This document shows, one piece after another, positions 55,831 through 64,000 of a stretch of DNA of 64,000 nt (position 1 is its first letter; each line of letters starts with the position of its first letter). The notes under the pieces were generated by a model that saw only the letters and a program-made list of their open reading frames with translations, had not been told where the DNA came from and made no database searches. The position numbers were made by a program, and so were the translations under genes. The stretch comes from Plazaster borealis (taxonomy: Eukaryota > Echinodermata > Asteroidea > Forcipulatida > Labidiasteridae). The stretch lies in assembly GCA_021014325.1 (NCBI GenBank), contig CM037461.1:11003501-11067500 (forward strand). The letters are read 5' to 3'.

Positions 55831-56720
55831 TTTGAGGTTGATTTTTTAACAAATTTCGCGACACTTTTTGAGGTTGATTTTTTAACATTAATTTATCCGA
55901 ACTGTAATAACGCAGATGTTTAATCGGATGATCAGATGGTTAACCATGTGCCGTCACAGGTACGCTTACAAAGCCTAAGCATTTACAGTTGTTTTTCTAA
56001 TTGTGTAACCGTTTCTGAAATGGTTGGTAACACACGTTTCATTAACAAAAAACCCACTAACACAACCACTCAATCGATAAAAAATATTGGATCTTCATTG
56101 CAACATTTTGACTTTGCGCAATCACCCTGCAAAAATAAATGATCATGTGCAATTGATTTGTTGTGCAACGCCCTCTAGCGTTCAATGTCTCTTGCAACTA
56201 ATGCCGCACGCAAAGTAATGAAATAACAAAGACTTAAGCCTGTAAATTGGAAACGATAAGGGCGTGTGTGGCATGGGATCGTTTGCTGTGCAAATCGTGA
56301 TCACAATTATTATGGTCAGCATTTCGCAGCACTTTTCAAGTGAATTTTTCAACATTTATCTGAACCGTACAATTGTGAACGTTTAACCGTAAGATCTGTC
56401 AGGCTTGCATATAAGCCTGCGCATTCACGGTTATTTTTTTTAAACGTGTAACCGCTTCTGAAACAGTTGGCTACCCCTGTAACAGCATTTCATAAAAAAC
56501 ATTTCAAGTAAAAAAACCTGTTTACACAACCGGCATGTGATCAAAAACATTGAATCTCTTCATTCTTCATTGCAGCATTTTGACTTTGCGCAATCACCCA
56601 TCGCAAAAGCGAGCATGCGCAATCGATTCGTGTGGAACGCCCCCTAGCGTTCAATGTTTCTTACAAATATTGCTGCACGCTAGGTTGTATTGAAATAACA
56701 AGACTACGAGAGTTACCTAA
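55818..56720 (-). repeat. Two diverged tandem copies related to repeat A
   Basis: Two blocks (about 55840-56320 and 56335-56710) share, in order, TTTTGAGG/CAAGTGAATTTTTCAACATT, TATCTGAACCGT, GTGTAACCG(T/C)TTCTGAAA, CATTGCA(A/G)CATTTTGACTTTG, GCGCAATCACCC, AACGCCC(T/C)CTAGCGTTCAATG. Parts of both (56160-56320, 56640-56700) match repeat A on the minus strand. A 36-bp unit with CGCGACACTTTTTGAGGTTG is duplicated at 55818-55890. Confidence 0.6.
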
Positions 56721-57079
56721 AAGAAAGAAATTTTATTTTAAAACACGAATGCTTTCACTAAGAGTTATTCCAGACCATTAAAACTAATCAAGGTACAATG
56801 TATTTCCAAGATAATTAACGATGAAGTCACAAATCGGACCCGGGCCCCATGGCTAGCTGGCAAATTGTGCCGTGATTGCGCAAGCATCAAAGACTGCCGT
56901 GATATTGGAATCCTAACCGAGAGAGGACGTTCTCATAGGGTTTTCGTTAAAAGGCATTGGATTGGAATAAGTTATTTTTATACCATCGTGTTCCTTATCA
57001 AATTTATTAGTATGAAAAACACATTTTTGTTACTGTGATGTCATCAGGTGTCAAATTACTGTAATTCAAAGCTTTAATT

Positions 57080-57680
57080 AGTTAATCTTTGCAGCACAAT
57101 ATCTGAAGAAGTACACAGCCTATTTTCAAAAATTGTTCAGTTATAGACTCCTTGGGCATTGGAGATTAGCCTTGGGTTAACGTGACCCCATGTTGACCTT
57201 TAGCTCCGGGTGAACCGGAAGTGGGACCATATCTCAAGAACCACACAACCGATTTTCAATTTCTTTTCAGTTATAGATCCTTTGAGCATTAAAGATTGAA
57301 CTTCGGTTACTGTGACCCCATGTTGACCTTTACTTCCAGGTCAACCGGAAGTGGGACCATACCTCTGGAACTACACAACCGATTTTCAATTTCTTTTCAG
57401 TTATAGATCCTTTGAGCATTAAACATTGACTTCGGTTACTATGACCCCATGTTGACCTTTACTTCCGGATCAACCGGAAGTGGGACAAGATCTCAAGAAG
57501 TACACACCCGATTTGCAATTTCATTCCAGTTATAGACTCTTTGAGCATTGAAGATTGAACTTGGGTTACCGTCACCCCATGTTGACCTTTACTTCCGGGT
57601 CAACCGGAAGTGGGACCATATCTCAAGAACTACACAGCCAATTTTCGAATTCTTTTAAGTTTAAAACCTTTGAGCATGTA
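57080..57680 (+). repeat. 130-bp tandem array, four units
   Basis: TGTTGACCTTTA occurs at 57191, 57321, 57450 and 57580, a period of 129-130 bp. Each unit carries CCGG(A/G)T(C/G)AACCGGAAGTGGGAC, ATCTCAAGAA and TTCAGTTATAGA(T/C). A (TTA)n microsatellite follows at 57732-57757. No coding frame. Confidence 0.8.
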
Positions 57681-57759
57681 AAAAAACACGGAACAGCTTT
57701 GTGTTTGTTCACAAACACCTAATGTCTAGTTTTTATTATTATTATTATTATTATTATTC

Positions 57760-59367
57760 TTTCTATCCGCCTAAATCCCCATGGCTTTTGTGCACAATTT
57801 AGTTTCATTCTTAAAAAAACCTTGTTGAATATGAAAGACTTAAATCCTATATCATATTGAAGCTTAGGCAATGAAGTTGTTGTAAAATCTAATTAGCTTG
57901 GACAATTTTAATTGTTTTAAATTATCTTGAAACACATTTTCAGTATTCTGTTCAAATGCAGTTTATACAACCCTCCATGAAGTAACTCCATTTGCAATTT
58001 TCCACTGAGCTGGCCGTCGACTGACATAAAATTAAATACTTGGGCCCATATTTTTTTTCTTGGAATTGTTAATCTATATCGGTATTAAGCTTGTATTTCC
58101 CCCTGCTCTGAACACTCATCTCTCGATTTTCATGGATTCTTCCTCCCATTGGTGAGATGATTCACTCACATCATTCTGAAAATATAATATTTTATACAAA
58201 AATAAAAGTGTGTTAAGTGTTTTAAAGTAGGGGCCTATGTAACACACAGAGAATCGACTCAGTGCTATAAATTTGTAAAGTTGAACAGTTTCTTTAATAC
58301 TCTTTGCTTTTCTTCTGCAAATAGCAATATCACAATAACAATGGAAAATGATAAGGTTACACAATATTTTTATATTAAACACAACAATATCAAATACACT
58401 TCGCGTGTACCAGGATCCTGGGTTTTTATTATTTCCACTCAGCTCTGTGAGTTTTTCCTTAAAGTTCAATCCAATGAATCGCGATTTCGATCAGCAAAGG
58501 ATACGACGTGAGCTAATGTTCGATGAATCCGCGTCCGGCTCTACAACGTTGTTCACAGCCAAATGCAGTGATGATGCTCGTGAAGATGCTGTTTCCAAGG
58601 ATTGAAGTTTCCCTGGGTAGTCCTCCCGCCTCACAGGGCTGGTGACAGCTGTCCTCCCACGATCAGTAGCTATAACTCAGTCAATCTTCCATGTCAAGCG
58701 TACTCCATGTACAGTAGGTATTTGGAGTCAGTGATGTGATCCAAGATCTGAGAGTTCAAATATAGATCAAACCATAATATAGACATGCCTATGTGCAGGT
58801 CATAGTGTTCATATAATCATAGCAATGATCATTAAAATAATAAGACACACCAACATGTTCATGTGTGAAGTTTTCCTACATGCATAACGTTTTACATGTA
58901 AACCCAATCTCTATCTCAGGTTCTACACCACATGTGGCAATGCCAAACTACAATATCATATGGATCAGACTCATGTACAGAATGGTACATGAGTTAATCT
59001 ATAAACTAATGAGATTTATTCATAGGCTCAGTGAAATATTTACTCACTCAATCATCTTCAACTATCAATACCCTAATACTAATAGCTTAAAGAATTACTT
59101 AGAAATGAATGAACTATTCCCCAAGTTTCCTACAATTAATGGGCAATCATTAGGGTTCATGGAAATGCTTTATTAGTAATGAGCAATCCTCACATCATTG
59201 CTTATACAATGACAATCAATTCAATGCACACTATCAAAACCGTACACACACAAACGTATGCCAACTACTTGTATTGTAGATAATACAATCACATGGTTTT
59301 TAACTCCATGTAAGAAACTTTAGTACAATGACAAAAAATGTGCTTACCTGAGAGCCAACAGTCATGC
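57760..59367. other. Non-coding stretch before the second Gypsy element
   Basis: No exon or element with clear ends was recognised. This DNA flanks the 3' LTR and is probably the target site sequence of the second Gypsy insertion. Confidence 0.45.
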
Positions 59368-59558
59368 TGTAGTGTTTTAACAAGTACTAAATGTTTCTGG
59401 AATATATGGCTTTTATTAATATATGATTAGGAATACAATTTAAAACAAATTGTAAACTTTCTGTCAGAAGTTTGAGAAAACAATGGCGACTCCTGAACGT
59501 TGCCGCCTCTCTCTCTCCAACACAAGAGGGCGCTATCACGCTGGAGCCCTGGGCTACA
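59368..59558 (-). repeat. 3' LTR of the second Gypsy element
   Basis: On the minus strand it starts TGTAGCCCAGGGCTCC directly after a purine tract and probably ends AAAACACTACA, giving inverted TGTAG..CTACA borders. AATAAAA (about 59415) is a likely polyadenylation signal. Length 191 bp. The end is inferred from the border motif, since the matching 5' LTR lies outside the window. It contains one AGAGGGCGCTAT word. Confidence 0.65.
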
Positions 59559-59570
59559 TTCTCCCCTTCT
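59559..59570 (-). other. Polypurine tract of the second Gypsy element
   Basis: AGAAGGGGAGAA on the minus strand abuts the LTR and overlaps the stop codon region of pol, as usual for Gypsy elements. Confidence 0.75.
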
Positions 59571-62500
59571 AAACGTGCTGTATCGTCCCGATGCACTCAT
59601 CTCGTCTGGAACCAAATAATGATCTGCAGAGTAAGGGAACGAACCCTCCGAAGGAGGTACTAACAGCGTTATAATGGGTAGGTTGCCCTAGATTGTCATA
59701 GGTCAGTCTTAGTGGGGGTCTGCGTACTCTTGTGGAACTAGAACACTCTTGTTCACAAGAATCCACTTCAAGTTCGTCAGATGCAACATCTGTTGGCGCT
59801 TGCAGTAGAGACACATCTAATGACGAATCATCTTGTGCTACAGCCCCAGTGTCTGGATTGTTGGATTTCTCCACCTCTTCACCTAGCTCATTTGAGTCGT
59901 CCACACATAGATTTGGTGTCATGTTGAGAAGACCATCATCCTTGCTTGTTGTATCCTCGCCCGTGTCATAACTGTCCACCATCAAACCATCAACAGCGTT
60001 GAAGTCATCAGCTAGTGCCTGGTTGCAGTCTTCAGATAATAGACTGCTACTGCTCTGACATTCATCGGGGCGACTGATACTGGTGTTGTCTTCCTGGGCA
60101 GCATGACAAGAATTTGGTAATGAGATCTCCCCATCACCCACACTGGTATCTGGCAAAATGACAGTCTCCGTAGTATCAACTTCATGACCTGGCTCTATTG
60201 GTTCCTTGTCATCCGTGCAAGGGTAGACATGTTGATCAGGCAACTTGTCCAAGTCTCTTGTATCTGGGGCATCGAAACGCAGTTCATCCAGCGATTCTAG
60301 CTCAGGGATAACCTCAGATATGCTCGCTCTGGACTCTCTCTCAGTACCTAACAACTGGGCCTGGGGAATAAACTCATCTACATCTGCTCTTAATTGTGAG
60401 TCTTCTACTACCGAAGCTGGGCTACAATCAGTTGTACTCTGAGATGCAACTAAACCTTGATCGGACAAACTGTTCTCAAATCCAGATGTGCTTTCGGTCT
60501 GGGGTGTTGGTGAACTCCGATTCTTTGGCCATACAATCACTACATCTGATACCTCAGAGTATGAATCTGCTTCAATATCGTCGTCACTCTCCTGGTACTC
60601 CGTGTTGGGCAGTACAGACTTAATCTTCCTCTGCATCCGTGTCTCTGGTCCCTTCACCTTCGTGACAACAGCAGGGCCAGTCTCACTTATCAGCATACCG
60701 ATGGGAAGCATCATATTCCTATGAAGGGTCTTTATCTTTCCCCCACCTGCTTCAGGCTGGACTTGATAAACTGGTAGATTATCACGGTGTCGGCCAACAA
60801 CAAGGTACACTTCTGGACCCCATTTGTCAGCAAGCTTATGAGTTCCTTTCAACCCAACGTTCCTTATGAGAACTCTGTCTCCCTTATCTAGTTCACTTCC
60901 TCGCACTTTAAGATCATACCGGCGCTTGTTTGCTGCTGCTGATTTGGCAGACTCTTCGGATGCCCGTTTGTAAGCATTGTCCAAGTTTTGGCGTAACTCC
61001 TGAACAAACTTTGAATGATCCTTGTTCGCCACACCATCAGGGGACGTGCCGAAGCAAACATCTACAGGAAGCCAGTAGAATCTAGGTCTTGCCAAAGTTA
61101 CCGCTCTCTCTACACCTAAATGACCTAGATTGTTGTGCAGACCTCTCATTGCCTGTCTCCTATAAGACTTTGGTAGCACCAACTGAACCCGTGCAGAACC
61201 ATTGGGATCGATGGAACTGCGAAACAATACTCCATTTCTCAAGACAAAACGGTTAAATTGGCCAAGCATCATGCTCACTTCTTGGGAGAAATCTTTGGAA
61301 ACCTTGGGTTTCACTCCCTCCTTGACGTAGTTAATAAGCTGACTGATATCTTCATCTGCTTCCTGTTCCTTCTGCCAGTCTACTTCACTCAGTCCTGTCA
61401 TCTTCATGTCAGGGTCTGAATTGCAGTAGCTTAAAGGAACAGCCTTCGCACTCACAGCCATGGAATACACCAACGATAGATCATCTACTGAAGAGGGAAC
61501 TGCTGTAGGACTAACACCATTAGAATATGCCAAATGTCGAGCAGAAATTGCATCTACATGCTCTTTGCTGCATGTCTGGTCAGTATCCTCACTCTCACCC
61601 TGTAGGCGTGCTTCAAGTACATGGATCTTCTCGGTCTGGTCAAACTTTCCAGAATCGCCAGGGATTTGGTCAGGTCTCCGCGATAAAGCGTCAGCGTCTT
61701 GGTTACAGCGCCCAGGCTTATAGTGTATGGTGAAATCAAATGTAGCAAGTGCTGCCAGCCATCGATGTCCAGTGGCATCTAATTTAGCTGATGTCAGTAT
61801 ATAGGTTAATGGGTTGTTGTCTGTGAATATCTTTGTTCCACGTGCTGAGTACAAGTAATCCTTAAACTTCTCAGTCACCGCCCATTTGAGAGCAAGATAT
61901 TCAAGCTTGTGCGCAGGATAATTTCTCTCAGCACAGTTCAAACTACGGCTAGCGTAGGAGATAGGTCGGAGTTTATGGTCAACTTCTTGACAGAGTACAG
62001 CTCCTAGCCCATCACGACTGGCGTCTATATGTAGGATGAAAGGACTAGTCATGTCAGCAAACGCCAACACAGGTGCCGTGCTCAGTCGCTCTTTCAGGTT
62101 CTGAAACGCATTCTCACACTCAGACGTCCAGCGTGATCCAAAGGGTGCTCGGGGATTAACAGAATTTGTCTTTGCAGGATCCTTCTTTCGAACTCCTCCA
62201 GTCAGCTGGAACAATGGCTTTGCAGCAATGGAAAATCCTTCAATGAACCTGCGGTAATAACTTGCAAATCCCAAAAAGGATCGAAGCTGACGGACATTCT
62301 CTGGACGTCTCCATGTTTTCAAGGCTTCAACTTTACCTGGATCTGTCTGGACACCCTCTTTCGAAACAACATGACCGAGGTACCGCACCGAAGTACAACA
62401 AAGCTGGCATTTCTTCGGTGACACTTTCAAACCAAACTGGGCAAGTCGGTCAAACACTTTAGCAAGTCGTTCCTCCATTTGTTCGAGAGTCGAGGAAAAA

Positions 62501-63975
62501 ATGATGATATCATCCATATAAACCAAAACCTCTGCCATGTTGAGACCAGCCATACATCTTTCCATCAAACGCTGGAACGTCGCAGGTGCCCCTTTCACTC
62601 CTTGTGGCATCCTCTCAAACTGATAGAACCCAAGGGGACATGTGAAGGCCGTCTTCTCCTTATCTTTATGTTGCATTGGTATTTGGTAGTATCCTGATTT
62701 TAGGTCAATGACCGAGAACCACTTACACCCATGTAAACAGTCAAGTGCTTCTTGGATAAGTGGGACTGCATACTGGTCAGGAATGGTGCGTGAATTCAAG
62801 GTCCTATAGTCAATACATAGACGAATTTGGCCATTCTTTTTCCGGACAATCACTATGGGTGATGCATATCTGCTTCGTGACTCTGTGATTACACCTATGT
62901 CCATCAAGCTCTGTAAATGGTCACGGAGATCCTTCAGGTCACCAGGGGCAACACGGCGTGACCTTTCACGAAACGGTTCGTCGCTGGTTAAACGAATCTC
63001 ATGGTATGCTTCAGTGGTAGAACCAATGTCCCACTCATGTCTGGAGAAAACGTCTGCTCTCTGGAAAGCAGTCTCAAGGAATCGTTCCTTTTCCTCAACC
63101 CCTATAGGACCCCAATCAAAAGGTAGATTTCGGAACTTTTCTTTGGTTATCGGAGAATTCTGTCTCGCTAGAGGACGTGATCTCACAGCTGAAGTTGTAG
63201 CCGTACAGTTGGCTACTCTAGCCGGATGGAGAACATCCTTCACATCATCTGTGTCACTCACCCAGGAAGTTAAGTAAGCACCAGCTATAATGCACTTCTT
63301 AGGAAGCAGAACATCACTCTGGGTCTGATTGATGAGACACACTTTAACTTTAGTGAAACCTCGGCCAATCTCACAAAGTGTGCATGAAACTACAACTCCT
63401 ACAGGTAGTCTGTTTGGTGCAAAAGAATCTAGTACTCCAATTACTGGTTTTCCAAACTTGTTTTTGATTTCTCCAGTCACTTGTTGAGCAGAACCTGCTG
63501 GAAGCACTACTCTTTTCTTTGACCTGGTTTTGATGTGACCTATTAAGCCATTTGGACCTGTCCTCTTCACACGCTTTATGTCTTCAAAGATTCTGTCGCA
63601 AACTGCATCGCATGACACTCTTTTAGACTTCACAGCAGCATAGCAATCACGGAACACTCCTGTGTTTGTACCCACAATCAGCTGGTACTCTGCAGCACTT
63701 TTGCTATTTGGAACCACCAGAGCAAGGGTACGAAACTTCTTTTGTGTTCCACAAAACTGCTCGCTAAAACCAAGGTCAACTTCTGTCCATCCCAAATACG
63801 GCATGACCTCATCTCCTCCGTGCCACAATACTAAATCCTGAAGAGGATAAAGAGATCTATCCAAAGTATCAAATAAATCTTGGTAAATAAGTGTTACCTG
63901 TGAGCCACTATCTAAAAGTGCATTTGCCTCCACCCCATCCACTTTGCAAGTCCTGATGGTCAGTCCCCCTACCAA
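59569..63975 (-). CDS. pol: Gypsy Pol, open but lacking the integrase core
   Basis: The 1468-codon minus-strand frame is open to the window edge side and probably continues beyond it. Domains with approximate residues: aspartic protease (ALLDSGSQV, 19-27); reverse transcriptase (about 340-540) with RLCIDYRTLN, FSVIDLKSGYYQI, FERMPQGVKGAPATF and YMDD at 486-489; RNase H (about 645-765) with HIDASRDGLGA, LEYLALKW, FTDNNPL and DADALSR. Integrase is reduced to the start of its zinc finger (HNNLGHLGVERA, RFYW at about 968) joined directly to the post-core segment LPVDVCFGTSPDG. The C-terminal module (DKGDRVLIRN, LADKWGPEVYLV) and an acidic Ser/Asp-rich tail of some 350 residues follow. The deletion is in frame and removes the finger cysteines and all three catalytic acids. 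Everything else looks intact. Confidence 0.9.
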   Translation of the reverse strand: MVGGLTIRTCKVDGVEANALLDSGSQVTLIYQDLFDTLDRSLYPLQDLVLWHGGDEVMPYLGWTEVDLGFSEQFCGTQKKFRTLALVVPNSKSAAEYQLIVGTNTGVFRDCYAAVKSKRVSCDAVCDRIFEDIKRVKRTGPNGLIGHIKTRSKKRVVLPAGSAQQVTGEIKNKFGKPVIGVLDSFAPNRLPVGVVVSCTLCEIGRGFTKVKVCLINQTQSDVLLPKKCIIAGAYLTSWVSDTDDVKDVLHPARVANCTATTSAVRSRPLARQNSPITKEKFRNLPFDWGPIGVEEKERFLETAFQRADVFSRHEWDIGSTTEAYHEIRLTSDEPFRERSRRVAPGDLKDLRDHLQSLMDIGVITESRSRYASPIVIVRKKNGQIRLCIDYRTLNSRTIPDQYAVPLIQEALDCLHGCKWFSVIDLKSGYYQIPMQHKDKEKTAFTCPLGFYQFERMPQGVKGAPATFQRLMERCMAGLNMAEVLVYMDDIIIFSSTLEQMEERLAKVFDRLAQFGLKVSPKKCQLCCTSVRYLGHVVSKEGVQTDPGKVEALKTWRRPENVRQLRSFLGFASYYRRFIEGFSIAAKPLFQLTGGVRKKDPAKTNSVNPRAPFGSRWTSECENAFQNLKERLSTAPVLAFADMTSPFILHIDASRDGLGAVLCQEVDHKLRPISYASRSLNCAERNYPAHKLEYLALKWAVTEKFKDYLYSARGTKIFTDNNPLTYILTSAKLDATGHRWLAALATFDFTIHYKPGRCNQDADALSRRPDQIPGDSGKFDQTEKIHVLEARLQGESEDTDQTCSKEHVDAISARHLAYSNGVSPTAVPSSVDDLSLVYSMAVSAKAVPLSYCNSDPDMKMTGLSEVDWQKEQEADEDISQLINYVKEGVKPKVSKDFSQEVSMMLGQFNRFVLRNGVLFRSSIDPNGSARVQLVLPKSYRRQAMRGLHNNLGHLGVERAVTLARPRFYWLPVDVCFGTSPDGVANKDHSKFVQELRQNLDNAYKRASEESAKSAAANKRRYDLKVRGSELDKGDRVLIRNVGLKGTHKLADKWGPEVYLVVGRHRDNLPVYQVQPEAGGGKIKTLHRNMMLPIGMLISETGPAVVTKVKGPETRMQRKIKSVLPNTEYQESDDDIEADSYSEVSDVVIVWPKNRSSPTPQTESTSGFENSLSDQGLVASQSTTDCSPASVVEDSQLRADVDEFIPQAQLLGTERESRASISEVIPELESLDELRFDAPDTRDLDKLPDQHVYPCTDDKEPIEPGHEVDTTETVILPDTSVGDGEISLPNSCHAAQEDNTSISRPDECQSSSSLLSEDCNQALADDFNAVDGLMVDSYDTGEDTTSKDDGLLNMTPNLCVDDSNELGEEVEKSNNPDTGAVAQDDSSLDVSLLQAPTDVASDELEVDSCEQECSSSTRVRRPPLRLTYDNLGQPTHYNAVSTSFGGFVPLLCRSLFGSRRDECIGTIQHV

Positions 63976-64000
63976 CCCCTCTGGAATGTCGGTGTCGAAT

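Noticed and set aside
1..64000. tRNA, rRNA, snRNA genes and CRISPR arrays
   Set aside because: I looked for B-box-like GGTTCGANTCC words and regular spacer arrays and found none that hold up. The tandem arrays here have no unique spacers.

Overview
The window is repeat-dense, AT-rich animal DNA. There is no operon structure, every protein-coding signal is spliced or belongs to a transposon, and introns have GT..AG borders. Several short repeats resemble elements I associate with forcipulate sea stars, above all the 380-bp TTAA-flanked element at 23297-23676 and the 'TTAAAGG..CCTTTAA' element at 18773 and 31088. Foldback elements like the one at 17358 are known from sea urchins. An echinoderm, most likely a sea star, is my inference and not something the sequence proves. 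I see no clearly intact host gene. The best host candidates are a damaged THAP-domain exon (42303) and a chain of four small exons (43991-45805).

The main structure is a Russian doll between about 8.1 and 27 kb. A dispersed repeat (halves at 8125-8394 and 26462-26960) is split by an ACAACGTT-rich element with ends CCCAGCTAACA (8395-26461). That element is split by a Ty3/Gypsy retrotransposon (10006-24770, minus strand, 5-bp duplication CTATA, LTRs of about 112 bp). The Gypsy pol gene is split by an 8.4-kb DNA transposon (12479-20846, 5-bp duplication AGGCC). That transposon carries a minus-strand, multi-exon gene with the N-terminal layout of RAG1: a Cys-rich zinc domain, a RING finger, and then a DDE-type transposase core. 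Its coding sequence is in turn split by a foldback element (17358-19802, duplication GTTGAC), which contains a TTAA-flanked MITE (18773-19005). At three of these levels, removing the inner element puts the outer sequence back in register.

Region by region: 1-8.1 kb holds a decayed zinc-finger/tyrosine-recombinase-like gene with an acidic 12-residue repeat (1772-3345), plus palindromic repeats. 8.1-27 kb is the nest. 27-36 kb is non-coding and packed with terminal-inverted-repeat elements, a GTCCCCAC-type satellite (31755-32675) and several MITEs. 36.9-42.1 kb is a decayed Ngaro-like tyrosine-recombinase retrotransposon (minus strand) split by an internally deleted LTR retrotransposon (39316-42005) and by another copy of the dispersed repeat. 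42.3-45.8 kb has the possible host exons. 46.9-51.2 kb is a fuller Ngaro-like element (plus strand) with Gag, reverse transcriptase, RNase H, tyrosine recombinase and an SGNH hydrolase ORF. 51.2-59.4 kb is non-coding with tandem repeats and a large hairpin. 59.4-64 kb is the 3' part of a second Gypsy element, whose 1468-codon pol ORF is open but lacks the integrase catalytic core.

In this setting genes do not work together as pathways. They are successive insertions whose order can be read from the duplications they made.
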